DNA of 64,000 bases from JAQUCI01 sp034932685 (GCA_034932685.1 JAYFOM010000018.1:29415-93414), one strand, 5' to 3'; counted from the stretch's first letter, positions 24,496-33,319 are shown. Numbers and translations are program-made. The notes: a model not told the origin generated them from the letters alone.

Positions 24496-25925
24496 TATCC
24501 TAACCTCGCTTTCGCTTTGATATAAGGTCCGCCATCAGCTGCTTTCACATACTCCTTATATCCTTTCCCACAATATCCAGACCCATAAACAGCCACATCT
24601 TTACCAATCATAGAAATTGAACATAAAAGTTCTGGAACATAACCAGTCATTATAACCGGATTAACGATCTTACCAGTAAATGCTCCATCCACAATCTCTC
24701 TACCCTTGGTTAACATACATTGAATACCCCAATTTTTAGGATCTTCCATACCACTTTGTACACCTTCAAGTAGGTAACCATGTTTGATAGATGCTATCAT
24801 ATCAGCTAGCTCATCATCACCAGACATGAATATTGTATTAGTCATTCGGGTATACGCTTTACGTTCAAACGATTGACGCTTACCATTACCCGTTGGTTGA
24901 ACATTTAATCGCAATGCACTTAAAGTATCACAAATACCATTTTCAAGAATTCCATTTGCGATGATCTTAGTATCTTGAGCTAATACTCCTTCATCATCAA
25001 ATAGATATGAGGATGTATTTTCAGCACATAAAGCACCATCATGCATAGAAACATTATCAGCAGCTATTTTATGGTTGAGATGAGATTTAGCTAATGAACG
25101 ATTCTTAACAAACATATCCATCTCTACACCATGACCAAACGCCTCGTGAGCGATTAATCCAGCTACTTCAGGTGTACAAATAACATCATATAGACCAGGC
25201 TCAACTCTTTCGGCCGCAAACAACGCCATCGTTGAACTCGCTGTTTCATCAATTTTTAAGTTAAGCTCATCTATTATTTCCGCTCCTTTTAATCCAGATA
25301 AAACTCGATAATCCATTTTTACCTGTTCATTATCACGAGCCAATGCGGCCATTGCGGCTTCTGAAAAGATATAGCTTTGAGCTAATTGCTTACTTGACGA
25401 TATAAAGAGTTTACTAACATTAACCATACTTAATGATACTTGAAATTCAAAAATGCGCTCATCATACTCATACCCTTTATCACTTATATTGCTTAATGTG
25501 TCAACAACAGTTGCGATAGGTATTGCGCTAGGCATGATCGCTACTTCTTTTTCCGTAAACAGTTCTGTCTTTTCTTCTTTGATCATTGGCGTTTGATATA
25601 TCGTTAACGCTAGCTCTTTGATAAAACGATAATGATCATTAAACTTCTTGGTAACTTTATCAGCCAATATCTCAATGTTTTCAACATCAAGAACATTGAA
25701 AGAATATTCACTATACAAGCCTTCTTGATATACCCTAATCACAAAACCACGTTCACTTAACATATAGTCACTAATACTTTTTTGTTTTTGACCAACCCTG
25801 ACACTAATACCATTAACATCGGTTGCCAATATACTAACATATGTGAATTTCGGTTTTAAAAGTTCTTCTAATTCTATAATTTTAGCCTTTATCTGCGCCA
25901 AATACATTGAATATTGTTTATGCAT
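24495..25925 (-). CDS. tldD: TldD-family metalloprotease
   Basis: The 476-residue protein carries the zinc motif IAHEAFGHGVE (HExxxH) near residue 258 and the conserved tail GGYVPELL-type/GYCGKGYKEYVKAADGGP segment that provides the third ligand. With TldE it forms the active protease; TldD alone holds the metal. I start it at the ATG at 25925, because GTGGAGG precedes it at a good distance. An in-frame ATG eight codons upstream has a ribosome site almost touching it and is unlikely. It is first in a two-gene operon. Confidence 0.9.
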   Translation of the reverse strand: MHKQYSMYLAQIKAKIIELEELLKPKFTYVSILATDVNGISVRVGQKQKSISDYMLSERGFVIRVYQEGLYSEYSFNVLDVENIEILADKVTKKFNDHYRFIKELALTIYQTPMIKEEKTELFTEKEVAIMPSAIPIATVVDTLSNISDKGYEYDERIFEFQVSLSMVNVSKLFISSSKQLAQSYIFSEAAMAALARDNEQVKMDYRVLSGLKGAEIIDELNLKIDETASSTMALFAAERVEPGLYDVICTPEVAGLIAHEAFGHGVEMDMFVKNRSLAKSHLNHKIAADNVSMHDGALCAENTSSYLFDDEGVLAQDTKIIANGILENGICDTLSALRLNVQPTGNGKRQSFERKAYTRMTNTIFMSGDDELADMIASIKHGYLLEGVQSGMEDPKNWGIQCMLTKGREIVDGAFTGKIVNPVIMTGYVPELLCSISMIGKDVAVYGSGYCGKGYKEYVKAADGGPYIKAKARLG

Positions 25926-26018
25926 AAAAACCTCCACTTTATCTATCATATTCCTTTTTTATCAATCTTACAAACTAATCATATATAGTTTTAACTGATC
26001 TTTATCAGTTCCACATAT

Positions 26019-26042
26019 AAAAAAACGGGATTTACCCGTTTT
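26019..26042 (-). terminator. intrinsic terminator of the rubrerythrin gene
   Basis: Arms AAAACGGG (26022-26029) and CCCGTTTT (26035-26042) flank a 5-base loop, with seven T on the minus strand. The stem overlaps the rubrerythrin stop codon. Confidence 0.85.
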
Positions 26043-26583
26043 AGTAATTCTCGCAGTTAATCTCAAAGAATGCTTGTGGATGATTACATACCGGACACTC
26101 TTTAGGAGCAACTTTCCCTGTATGAAGATGTCCACAGTTGCGACATATCCAAACTGTTTCTTCAGCTCTTTTAAAGACAATCTCTTCTTCAATGTTTGCT
26201 AATAGTTTCAAATAACGTTCTTCATGATGTTTTTCAATCTTAGCAACGCCTTCCATTTTTAAAGCTATTGCGGTAAAACCTTCTGCTCTAGCTTCTTCAG
26301 CCATTTTGGCATACATATCGGTCCATTCATAGTGTTCACCATCAGCCGCATCTTTCAAGTTAACGACTGTTGTCGGTATATCATCACCATGTAATGCCTT
26401 AAACCATAACTTAGCATGTTCTTTTTCATTCTCAGCAGTTTCCATGAAAATATCAGCGATATGTTCATAACCTTCTTTTTTCGCTTTGCTGGCGTAATAA
26501 GTATATTTTGTTCTTGCTTGCGCCTCACCAGAAAAAGCATCTTTTAAATTCTGTTCCGTCTTTGTTCCTTTAAGTTCTTTCAT
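26041..26583 (-). CDS. rbr: rubrerythrin
   Basis: The 180-residue protein has an N-terminal ferritin-like four-helix domain with the di-iron ligands in FSGEAQARTKY, AENEKEHAKLW and a second pair in MAEEARAEGF / KIEKHHEERY. A C-terminal rubredoxin-like domain follows, with CRNCG and CPVC cysteine pairs. Rubrerythrin reduces hydrogen peroxide to water with electrons from reduced pyridine nucleotide via a redox partner, and is characteristic of anaerobes and microaerophiles. It is monocistronic with an AGGAGG ribosome site, a candidate extended -10 upstream and a terminator overlapping its stop. No PerR-type operator was recognised. Confidence 0.95.
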   Translation of the reverse strand: MKELKGTKTEQNLKDAFSGEAQARTKYTYYASKAKKEGYEHIADIFMETAENEKEHAKLWFKALHGDDIPTTVVNLKDAADGEHYEWTDMYAKMAEEARAEGFTAIALKMEGVAKIEKHHEERYLKLLANIEEEIVFKRAEETVWICRNCGHLHTGKVAPKECPVCNHPQAFFEINCENY

Positions 26584-26619
26584 AGTTCCTCCTTATAATC
26601 TATTTAAAGATACATACTA

Positions 26620-26628
26620 ATCATAACA
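26620..26628 (-). promoter_or_regulatory. candidate extended -10 promoter of rubrerythrin
   Basis: The minus strand reads TGTTATGAT about 37 bases before the ATG. Confidence 0.45.
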
Positions 26629-26670
26629 TCAATAATCGCTTAAATGTAGTCTTAATTGTATTTAATAAGT

Positions 26671-26693
26671 AAAAAAACAGCATTGCTGCTGTT
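26671..26693 (-). terminator. intrinsic terminator of the pepT-mntP-sirtuin-ECF operon
   Basis: AACAGCA (26676-26682) and TGCTGTT (26687-26693) pair around TTGC; seven T follow on the minus strand. Confidence 0.82.
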
Positions 26694-26709
26694 AAACATC
26701 TTAATATGA

Positions 26710-27273
26710 TTATCGCTTTATTGCTTTTATCAAAACAATAGTGATAAACCCCGCTACCACCGCTTCAATAAGGGAGTTAACAGTAAACGCTCCTATGACA
26801 AAGGGTAAGTAATTTGCGATTGCTCCTGCGACATCAACCGTTGGGAAAAATAATTCTTTACCATTAAAGTATAAGAAACTAAACACTAACAACGAGTGGG
26901 TAATAGTACTTATAAATGCCATTAAACCATATCTTATAAAGGGTGTTTTAACTTTCGCAAAAAGCGATGCATATACCCCAGCAATAATACCAAATAACAC
27001 TCTTGGAGCAACTGATACTAACGGATTAACAAAAAGTAGATCAATTGGCGTTACTGCCCTTGTACTTGCGACAAACCAACTAGTTAAACCAAAAGCTAAA
27101 CCAACAATCGTGCCACCTTTTACTTTAAATAAAAGTGCAGCGATGATTACTGGTATATGTAGAATTGTTAATGAAACTGGACCGATTTGAATAATTCCAA
27201 TATTGGGAACGATACCTAAGATTATCGTAATAGCTATTAACATAGCTAACTGTGTAAGTTCTTTAACTTTCAT
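26710..27273 (-). CDS. ECF transporter substrate-binding (S) component
   Basis: The 187-residue membrane protein has about five to six membrane helices and the N-terminal alanine/isoleucine-rich helix (QLAMLIAITIILGIVP) typical of S components of energy-coupling-factor vitamin transporters. A short loop HIPVIIAALLFKVKGG follows. It would pair with a shared EcfA/EcfA'/EcfT module encoded elsewhere. The vitamin is not predictable from sequence alone, and no riboswitch precedes it. Start at 27273 is set by AAGGAG 7 bases upstream; the open frame further upstream runs into the sirtuin gene. It is the last gene of the pepT operon. Confidence 0.78.
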   Translation of the reverse strand: MKVKELTQLAMLIAITIILGIVPNIGIIQIGPVSLTILHIPVIIAALLFKVKGGTIVGLAFGLTSWFVASTRAVTPIDLLFVNPLVSVAPRVLFGIIAGVYASLFAKVKTPFIRYGLMAFISTITHSLLVFSFLYFNGKELFFPTVDVAGAIANYLPFVIGAFTVNSLIEAVVAGFITIVLIKAIKR

Positions 27274-27295
27274 ACTCGTTCTCCTTGTTTTTAGA

Positions 27296-28039
27296 TTAGC
27301 ATGCAGAGCGGTTGCTTTCAAGCAAATCGACTTGATAAAATACTTCAGCGATATCTTGATTAATTACTAGATCCGCTTGATTATCAAATGTGGTCTTATC
27401 CTTATTGATGATAATCAGTGATTCACCATCAAAATAATTCAATAAACCAGCTGCTGGATAAACCGTTAATGATGAACCAACGACAATCAAGTGTTTAGCA
27501 TTATTGATCTTATTGATTGCTTGCTTTATCACTTCCGTTTTTAATGGTTCTTCATATAAAACAACATCTGGTTTGATAAGTCCACCACAATCACACTTTG
27601 GTAGTTTCATTATCATTATATCTTTTAAGTTATATTGCTTATGACAGCTAACACAGTAATTAGTATTAATATCACCATGTAGTTTGATGACATCATAAGG
27701 ATAGGCTGCTTCATGTAAGTTATCAATGTTTTGGGTTATAACAGCAATTACTTTGTTTTGTTTTTGCATTTTCGCAATAAAATGGTGAGCAATATTGCTT
27801 GTAGCGTTTTGATATACCATATAACTACGATAAAAATCATAGAATGCTTGGGTGTCTTGATAGAAGAAAGTATTACTAAGTATAAACTCAATTGGATAAG
27901 AAAGTTTGTTTTGATTTAACCCGTTACTTCCACGAAAATCTGGTATACCACTCAAAGTTGAAATGCCAGCACCAGTGAAAAAAACGATATCACTACCATG
28001 TGTAAATAATCGATCAAGAATGCTGAGCCAATCCGACAT
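27296..28039 (-). CDS. Sir2-family NAD-dependent protein deacylase
   Basis: The 247-residue sirtuin has the NAD-binding GAGISTLSGIPDFRG motif near residue 20, the catalytic TQNIDNLHE block with the active-site His in KLHGD, and a zinc ribbon of two cysteine pairs (CVSCHKQY and CDCGG). It removes acetyl or other acyl groups from protein lysines, producing nicotinamide and O-acyl-ADP-ribose. I prefer the ATG at 28039, since AGGTGG stands 8 bases before it; a GTG at 28051 lies over that site. The ribosome site is embedded in the last codons of mntP. A metabolic link to its neighbours is not evident. Confidence 0.9.
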   Translation of the reverse strand: MSDWLSILDRLFTHGSDIVFFTGAGISTLSGIPDFRGSNGLNQNKLSYPIEFILSNTFFYQDTQAFYDFYRSYMVYQNATSNIAHHFIAKMQKQNKVIAVITQNIDNLHEAAYPYDVIKLHGDINTNYCVSCHKQYNLKDIMIMKLPKCDCGGLIKPDVVLYEEPLKTEVIKQAINKINNAKHLIVVGSSLTVYPAAGLLNYFDGESLIIINKDKTTFDNQADLVINQDIAEVFYQVDLLESNRSAC

Positions 28040-28043
28040 TTTT

Positions 28044-28595
28044 TTATCCACCTAAATGAACAACCAGAACTCTAAAAGCCATAAAGATAAGTATACAGCC
28101 ACCAATGATATCAGCTTTATCTTTTAAGAATGTACCACATCTTTGTCCAAAGTTAAGTCCAAAAAGACAAATGACAAAAGTAATGATCGCAATGATCAAA
28201 GCGCCATAAACAATGTTAACATCTAAAAAGGCAAAGGTTATCCCTACCGCAAAAGCATCGATACTGGTGGCGATTGCCAAACAGATTATGGTTTTCCAAT
28301 CAAGCGCACAGTCAATCTGTTCACTTTGATTACGGTCAACTATCATCTTTCCACCAATGATCACTAAAATAAATGCGATAACCCAATGATCATATTGTTG
28401 AATGACATCACTAAACATAGCACCAAGTCCATAACCTAAGACTGGCATCAAACCTTGAAAAAGACCAAACAAACTGATCATTTTTAAGCCATTTTGCTTA
28501 CTCATGTTACAATCACCCATTGCTTTGGCAAAGGTGATTGCTAATGCATCCATTGCTAAGCCAAAACCAATGATTCCAATACTAATAAATGACAT
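28044..28595 (-). CDS. mntP: manganese efflux pump MntP
   Basis: The 183-residue protein has six membrane helices and the MntP signature GLAMDALAITFAKAM in helix 1 with the matching TSIDAFAVGITFAF in the second half; both acidic residues sit in the putative Mn(II) path. It exports excess manganese across the cytoplasmic membrane. The ATG at 28595 is chosen, preceded by AAAGGTG; a TTG two codons upstream is unnecessary. It starts two bases after the pepT stop. In many bacteria mntP is controlled by a yybP-ykoY riboswitch, but none is present at this internal operon position. Confidence 0.93.
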   Translation of the reverse strand: MSFISIGIIGFGLAMDALAITFAKAMGDCNMSKQNGLKMISLFGLFQGLMPVLGYGLGAMFSDVIQQYDHWVIAFILVIIGGKMIVDRNQSEQIDCALDWKTIICLAIATSIDAFAVGITFAFLDVNIVYGALIIAIITFVICLFGLNFGQRCGTFLKDKADIIGGCILIFMAFRVLVVHLGG

Positions 28596-28597
28596 TA

Positions 28598-29824
28598 TCA
28601 ATCACCTTTCTTCAGTGATGATGCCATACAAATGATATTATTGATGATACTCACACTTAACACCATATCTTCAACACAACAAAATTCATTACGTCCATGG
28701 AAATTTTGTCCACCAGCACCAATATTAGGACACAATATACCTTTGTAAGTAAGTTCAGCACCATCAGTTCCACCTCTGATAGCTAATCTTTTTGGTGTTA
28801 GACCTACAGCACTGATCGCTTTCTCTGCTAACTCAACAATATACATCTTATTATCAAACGCTTTTCTCATGTTTTTGTAACTATCACTAATGTTTAATGT
28901 GACCGTATCATCAAGATAACGCTTATTAACAAAGGCTGCGCAATCAATAAACATTTCTTTCTGCTTAGTAAATAATGATTCATCATGATTTCTGATAATA
29001 TAGTTAAGCTTAGTTAGTTCACAATCACCTTCAATATTCATCAAGTGATTAAAGCCTTCATACCCTTCAGTATGTTCAGGTCTTGCGACACTTGGTAGTA
29101 GCTGATGAAATTCCATCGCAACGTTTATCGCATTGATCATTTTATTCTTTGCACTACCAGGGTGGGTTGATATTCCCTTGACAATGACTTGAGCGGATGC
29201 CGCATTGAAGTTTTCAAACTCAATTTCTTCTGGTTTACCACCATCAACAGTAAAAGCAAAATCACAATCAAAATAAGCTTTATTAAACTTAATTGTTCCT
29301 CTTCCTACTTCTTCATCAGGATTAAAGAGAACACATACCTTACCATGTTTGACTTTTGGATTGCTTGTAAAGTAACTCAAACTTTCCATGATTGCGGCGA
29401 TGCCGGCTTTATCATCAGCGCCTAATAATGTATTACCATCTGTCACGATCAAGGTCTTATTGATATAGTCGCTTAGTTGTGGAAATCGCGCTACTGTTGT
29501 TACAACTTCATCATTTAGCCAAATATCCTTACCATCATAATTTTCAATAACTCTTGGTTTGATATTAGCGCCACTTACGGCATCAGATGTGTCCATATGT
29601 GCCATAAGGCCAATTGTTACCGCATTATCAACGTTGGCTTCAAGATACCCATAAACATAACCATACTCATCCATAAAAGCATTATCAATACCAATGTCTT
29701 GCAGCTCTTTGACTAAGTAAGCACCAAGTAGTTTCTGTTTTGCAGAACTTGGAATTGTATTGCTGTTTGGATTAGCTGTCGTGTCATAAGCAACATAACT
29801 TAAAAAACGTTCTTTTACTCCCAT
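28598..29824 (-). CDS. pepT: tripeptide aminopeptidase, peptidase T
   Basis: The 408-residue M20 metallopeptidase has the di-zinc motifs IGLMAHMDTSD (His and Asp), GADDKAGIAAI (bridging Asp), NPDEEVGRGT (Glu pair) and DGGKPEE, plus the C-terminal GGTDGAELTYKG. PepT removes the N-terminal residue from tripeptides in the cytoplasm. I start it at the ATG at 29824, with AGAGGAG 6 bases upstream; an earlier in-frame ATG would place the ribosome site inside the gene. It heads the four-gene operon pepT-mntP-sirtuin-ECF S component. Confidence 0.94.
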   Translation of the reverse strand: MGVKERFLSYVAYDTTANPNSNTIPSSAKQKLLGAYLVKELQDIGIDNAFMDEYGYVYGYLEANVDNAVTIGLMAHMDTSDAVSGANIKPRVIENYDGKDIWLNDEVVTTVARFPQLSDYINKTLIVTDGNTLLGADDKAGIAAIMESLSYFTSNPKVKHGKVCVLFNPDEEVGRGTIKFNKAYFDCDFAFTVDGGKPEEIEFENFNAASAQVIVKGISTHPGSAKNKMINAINVAMEFHQLLPSVARPEHTEGYEGFNHLMNIEGDCELTKLNYIIRNHDESLFTKQKEMFIDCAAFVNKRYLDDTVTLNISDSYKNMRKAFDNKMYIVELAEKAISAVGLTPKRLAIRGGTDGAELTYKGILCPNIGAGGQNFHGRNEFCCVEDMVLSVSIINNIICMASSLKKGD

Positions 29825-29850
29825 ATAAGCTCCTCTTTCTTCATTCAATC

Positions 29851-29859
29851 ATTTTACCA
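29851..29859 (-). promoter_or_regulatory. candidate extended -10 promoter of the pepT operon
   Basis: The minus strand reads TGGTAAAAT, 26 bases before the pepT ATG and downstream of the preceding terminator. Confidence 0.45.
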
Positions 29860-29875
29860 CTTATCACTACCAAAT

Positions 29876-29901
29876 AAAAAGCCTTTGATAAAATCAAAGG
29901 C
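29876..29901 (-). terminator. intrinsic terminator after exonuclease III
   Basis: GCCTTTGAT (29881-29889) and ATCAAAGGC (29893-29901) pair around AAA, followed on the minus strand by TTTTT. Confidence 0.88.
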
Positions 29902-29908
29902 ATGACTT

Positions 29909-30667
29909 CTAAAGTTCAATATTTAGTTGTACTGGACAATGATCACTTCCATAGACATCCATGTAGATAATACTATCCTTTATCTTTGGTGCTAAACGAC
30001 TTGATGTTAAGAAGTAATCAATACGCCAACCAGCGTTATTTTCACGAGCATTAAAACGATAACTCCACCATGAATATACATCCGTTTTATCAGGATAAAG
30101 ATAGCGGAAACTATCAATGAAGCCTTCTTTCAATAAATCAGTCATCTTAGCTCTTTCTTCTAAAGTAAAACCAGCATTCTTCGTATTTGCTTTAGGATTT
30201 TTCAAATCAATCTCTTGATGAGCCACATTGAGATCACCACATATGATAACCGGTTTATGTTGATCAAGTTTTAATAGATACTTCTTAAAATCATCTTCCC
30301 AATCCATACGGTAATCTAAACGTAGTAAACCATCCTTACTATTTGGTGTATAAACTGTTACTAGATAGTAAGTAGGAAACTCACACGTGATAACTCTTCC
30401 TTCTTGATCATGTTCTATAATATCAATACCATAGGTCACATTAAGTGGTTTTTCTTTTGTGAAGACAGCAGTTCCAGAATAGCCCTTCTTGACTGCTGAG
30501 TTGAAGTATTGATGATAACCTGGTAAATCCAAACTAAGCTGATGTTCTTGCATTTTAGTTTCTTGTAAACAAAACGCATCAGCATCAACATGATGAAAGA
30601 AATCAAGAAATCCTTTATTAACGCAAGCTCTTAAACCATTAACATTCCACGAAACCAATTTGATCAT
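29909..30667 (-). CDS. xth: exodeoxyribonuclease III / AP endonuclease
   Basis: The 252-residue protein is an ExoA/Xth-type exonuclease-endonuclease-phosphatase fold enzyme. Motifs are LVSWNVNGLRA, FCLQETKM (metal Glu), YSGTAVF, CGDLNVAH (catalytic Asp/Asn) and the C-terminal SDHCPVQL (catalytic Asp-His). It cuts DNA 5' of abasic sites and degrades 3' ends in base excision repair. It overlaps the nitroreductase stop by ATGA and ends at a strong terminator. The frame begins right at MIKLVSWNVNG, the conserved N-terminus. Confidence 0.95.
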   Translation of the reverse strand: MIKLVSWNVNGLRACVNKGFLDFFHHVDADAFCLQETKMQEHQLSLDLPGYHQYFNSAVKKGYSGTAVFTKEKPLNVTYGIDIIEHDQEGRVITCEFPTYYLVTVYTPNSKDGLLRLDYRMDWEDDFKKYLLKLDQHKPVIICGDLNVAHQEIDLKNPKANTKNAGFTLEERAKMTDLLKEGFIDSFRYLYPDKTDVYSWWSYRFNARENNAGWRIDYFLTSSRLAPKIKDSIIYMDVYGSDHCPVQLNIEL

Positions 30668-31164
30668 CGATAATAGATCACTTTCTGACCATCAAAGCGA
30701 TTTACCTCAAGAGTTGGTTCTTTCAAATAACCAAACTGAACAGCAGCAACTGGTAATAGATTATCCGGAATATTGTAAAACTCACGATAAATTCTAATAC
30801 GTTCAGGATCAGGGCCAATTGCACACCAACAGCTTCCAATATCCATCGCTATCGCTTGTAATAACATATTTTGAATAGCAGCTCCACAATCAGTATAGAT
30901 ATACTCAGGTGAAGATACATTTAGATCTCCCATAACTACAATAGACAAAGCTGCTTCTGCTGTCATTTTCGCATGGGAGTTAAGATCAGCGATCGCTACT
31001 AGTTTTTTACGATCGGTGACAACGATAAAGCGCCATTCTTGTTTATTGCGTGCTGTTGGTGCTAACATGGCTGCTTGTAAGATGGCTGATATCTTTTCCT
31101 CTTCTATTGGTTTGGCAAGATATGTTCTAACACTTCTTCTTTTCTTGATAACATCTAGTATCAT
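30664..31164 (-). CDS. nitroreductase-family flavoprotein
   Basis: The 166-residue protein starts MILDVIKKRRSVRTYLAKPIEE, with the RRSVR FMN-phosphate motif, then APTARNKQEWRF, and the DCGAAIQNMLLQA and IGSCWCAIG blocks of the nitroreductase fold. Family members reduce nitro-aromatics, quinones or flavins using NAD(P)H and act as FMN homodimers. It is on the short side but complete. It begins one base after the amidohydrolase stop, and its ribosome site AAAGGGG lies within that gene's end. The physiological substrate is unknown. Confidence 0.88.
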   Translation of the reverse strand: MILDVIKKRRSVRTYLAKPIEEEKISAILQAAMLAPTARNKQEWRFIVVTDRKKLVAIADLNSHAKMTAEAALSIVVMGDLNVSSPEYIYTDCGAAIQNMLLQAIAMDIGSCWCAIGPDPERIRIYREFYNIPDNLLPVAAVQFGYLKEPTLEVNRFDGQKVIYYR

Positions 31165-31165
31165 A

Positions 31166-32776
31166 TTATAACCCCTTTCTATATACTATATTACCATCAA
31201 CCATCGTTAATAATGGTTTTATGTCTTTTATATTTTTAGCTTCAATTGTAAATATGTCTTGATCAACAACAACAAGATCAGCTAAATAACCTACTGATAA
31301 GCGTCCCTTAGTTTTCTCCGCAAACTCTACATAAGCACTGCCAAGTGTGTAAGCATCAATCGCTTTTGTCACATCAACACGCTCTAAAGGATAAAAACCA
31401 ACCTCCGGATAACCATTATAATCTTGTCTTAATACTGCACAATAAATATTATAGAAAGGATTACAATCTTCAACAGGACTATCGGTGCTATAAGCAATTT
31501 TACCATTTAGTTTCGCTAAGGTATTAAAGGCATAAGAAGTTGATGCTAGTTTTTCATCAATCCTTTTATTGACAATATGAAGGTCATATTGCAAAAAGAT
31601 TGGTTGATAATACACCCCTATTTGCATATCGGCGATCGTTTCTAATTGTGCGCGATCAGTTACTTGCAAGTGAATTAAACTATGACGATTACGATTTGAT
31701 TTAGTTATGACTTGCTTATAGATATCGATTAGCGAAGCAGTTGCTTTATCACCAATTACATGTGTAACAACTTGAATACGATTAGCCTCAGCTAGTTTAC
31801 AATAGGCTAAGACTTCTTGACCACTCAATACCTCGATCCCATAATTTTTTGGATCATCTTTATAAGGACTACGCATTAGAGCTGTTCTTGCCCCCAAACT
31901 ACCATCTTTATATAGCTTTAATGGTCCAAGTTTTAACCATGGATGATCAATGTTTAAATGATACGCTTTAGCTTTTATCGTATCTTCAAAAGAATTAAGA
32001 TCATTAAAACATACCTGAAAACGATAACGTAGTGGCGCTTCTTCACACCGATAAATATCTTCAATTAATCGTATCAATGTAGCATCTTCACTGAAATCAC
32101 TAATGTCATTAGACTGTACACTTGTGATGCCAAGGGCAACTGCTTGTTCCATCGTATTTATCAGTAGTTTTCTTACCGTCTTTAGATCAAGAGTTGGTAA
32201 TAAGGCAAGTGGCTTTTCACAAGCTTTTTCGGTAAAGATACCTGTTGGATAACCATATTCATCAACTTCAAAAGTACCACCTTCATATTGTTCACTACTA
32301 TGATCTAAACCAAGCATGGTTATCGCTTTGGTGTTAGTTACTAAAGAATGACCACAAACGCGACGCAGTACAATTGGAATCGTTGTTGATATCTTATCAA
32401 GATCATGACGATCAGGCATTCTTTGATCATTGAAATAATCTTGATTCCATCCTCTTCCCCCTAATCCGTCTTTTGTAAGTTCAGGGTTTTCTTTAATAAA
32501 AAGACGACAGCTATCAATTAGATCATTTATGGAACGGCAGTGATTAAGTTGTACTTGTGCTGCGCCTAAAGCCATATTTAAAAGATGTATATGAGCATCA
32601 TTTAAGCCAGGTATTACCGTTTTACCCTCACAATCAATCAAGATGGCATTTTCAGCACTCATTAATACATCTTCATTACTACCAATCATTGTTATCATAT
32701 TGTCATCTATTAATATAGCTTCTTCAAAATGATCATTTTCGATATAAATCTTGCCATTATAAACTACTTTTTGCAT
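31166..32776 (-). CDS. YtcJ-like amidohydrolase
   Basis: The 536-residue protein belongs to the amidohydrolase superfamily, YtcJ/AepA group. It has the metal motif GLNDAHIHLLNMA (HxH) near residue 60, GGRGWNQDYF, and the C-terminal AYSTDSPVEDCNPF with the metal Asp, followed by the beta-sandwich return SVGYLADLVVVD. Such enzymes hydrolyse amide or related bonds; the substrate is unassigned. The ATG at 32776 is favoured by GGAG at 9 bases; longer in-frame starts lack a good site. It lies 67 bases after csoR with its own -10-like TATAAT. Confidence 0.82.
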   Translation of the reverse strand: MQKVVYNGKIYIENDHFEEAILIDDNMITMIGSNEDVLMSAENAILIDCEGKTVIPGLNDAHIHLLNMALGAAQVQLNHCRSINDLIDSCRLFIKENPELTKDGLGGRGWNQDYFNDQRMPDRHDLDKISTTIPIVLRRVCGHSLVTNTKAITMLGLDHSSEQYEGGTFEVDEYGYPTGIFTEKACEKPLALLPTLDLKTVRKLLINTMEQAVALGITSVQSNDISDFSEDATLIRLIEDIYRCEEAPLRYRFQVCFNDLNSFEDTIKAKAYHLNIDHPWLKLGPLKLYKDGSLGARTALMRSPYKDDPKNYGIEVLSGQEVLAYCKLAEANRIQVVTHVIGDKATASLIDIYKQVITKSNRNRHSLIHLQVTDRAQLETIADMQIGVYYQPIFLQYDLHIVNKRIDEKLASTSYAFNTLAKLNGKIAYSTDSPVEDCNPFYNIYCAVLRQDYNGYPEVGFYPLERVDVTKAIDAYTLGSAYVEFAEKTKGRLSVGYLADLVVVDQDIFTIEAKNIKDIKPLLTMVDGNIVYRKGL

Positions 32777-32801
32777 GCTTGTGACTCCCATCTCTATTTT
32801 A

Positions 32802-32807
32802 ATTATA
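32802..32807 (-). promoter_or_regulatory. -10-like TATAAT upstream of the amidohydrolase
   Basis: The minus strand reads TTGTATAAT in the csoR-amidohydrolase gap, 25 bases before the chosen start. No convincing -35 is seen. Confidence 0.35.
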
Positions 32808-32843
32808 CAAAACGATAGCGAGGCAAACAAGCAAATAACTAGG

Positions 32844-33104
32844 TCATCGTGATAGTTTATCGATAATCGTCATGATCTCATTTAACTTTTCATTTTGGTC
32901 ATCATCAAGTGTTTCTTTAACACAGTGTTGTAAATGAGCGTGTAGTACCTCTTGATTGACTTTTCGTAAAATCGCCTCACAGGCCATTAATTGATTAGAT
33001 ATATCAACACAATATGCATTATCATCAACTAATTTTATTATGCCATCTACTTGACCTTTGGCGATATTTAAAAGACGTTTAACTTTCTTATGTTCGGCTT
33101 GCAT
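32844..33104 (-). CDS. csoR: copper-sensing repressor CsoR
   Basis: The 86-residue all-alpha protein has the Cu(I) ligand set Cys32, His57 and Cys61. The spacing of 25 and 4 residues is identical to that of characterised CsoR proteins (for example Cys45-His70-Cys74 in B. subtilis). DUF156 repressors bind a GC-rich palindrome and release it when Cu(I) binds. It is the third gene of copA-copZ-csoR and begins on the copZ stop (TAATG-type overlap). The palindrome ATACCCCC-CA-GGGGGTAT in front of copA is its likely operator, so it would control its own operon. Confidence 0.92.
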   Translation of the reverse strand: MQAEHKKVKRLLNIAKGQVDGIIKLVDDNAYCVDISNQLMACEAILRKVNQEVLHAHLQHCVKETLDDDQNEKLNEIMTIIDKLSR

Positions 33105-33310
33105 TAGCTAATCTTAACCACATCGTAGCCTGCTTCATCAACCACTTTGATCAGTGTTTCATCACTAATTTCAGATGAACTGGTAACGACCGCTTTTTTC
33201 TCACTCAAGATAACTTCTGCTTTCACCCCAGCAATAGCTTCTAAAGCCTTAACAACCCGATTAACACAATGATTACATGACATACCTTCAATTAATAATT
33301 CTTTTTTCAT
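33104..33310 (-). CDS. copZ: copper chaperone CopZ
   Basis: The 68-residue protein is a single heavy-metal-associated domain with the Cu(I) site GMSCNHC near residues 9-15. It carries Cu(I) in the cytoplasm to the N-terminal domain of the CopA ATPase and to CsoR. It lies 9 bases after copA and overlaps csoR by one base. Confidence 0.93.
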   Translation of the reverse strand: MKKELLIEGMSCNHCVNRVVKALEAIAGVKAEVILSEKKAVVTSSSEISDETLIKVVDEAGYDVVKIS

Positions 33311-33319
33311 TTGTTTTCC

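Noticed and set aside
25968..26192. A 74-residue minus-strand open frame overlapping the rubrerythrin end
   Set aside because: It overlaps the rubredoxin-like coding end in another frame and contains the terminator. It has no homology signal or independent ribosome site of note.
27296..29824. A yybP-ykoY manganese riboswitch for mntP
   Set aside because: mntP begins two bases after pepT; there is no leader region.
28598..29848. A longer peptidase T start at 29848
   Set aside because: The AGAGGAG ribosome site would lie inside the coding region; the ATG at 29824 is correctly spaced.
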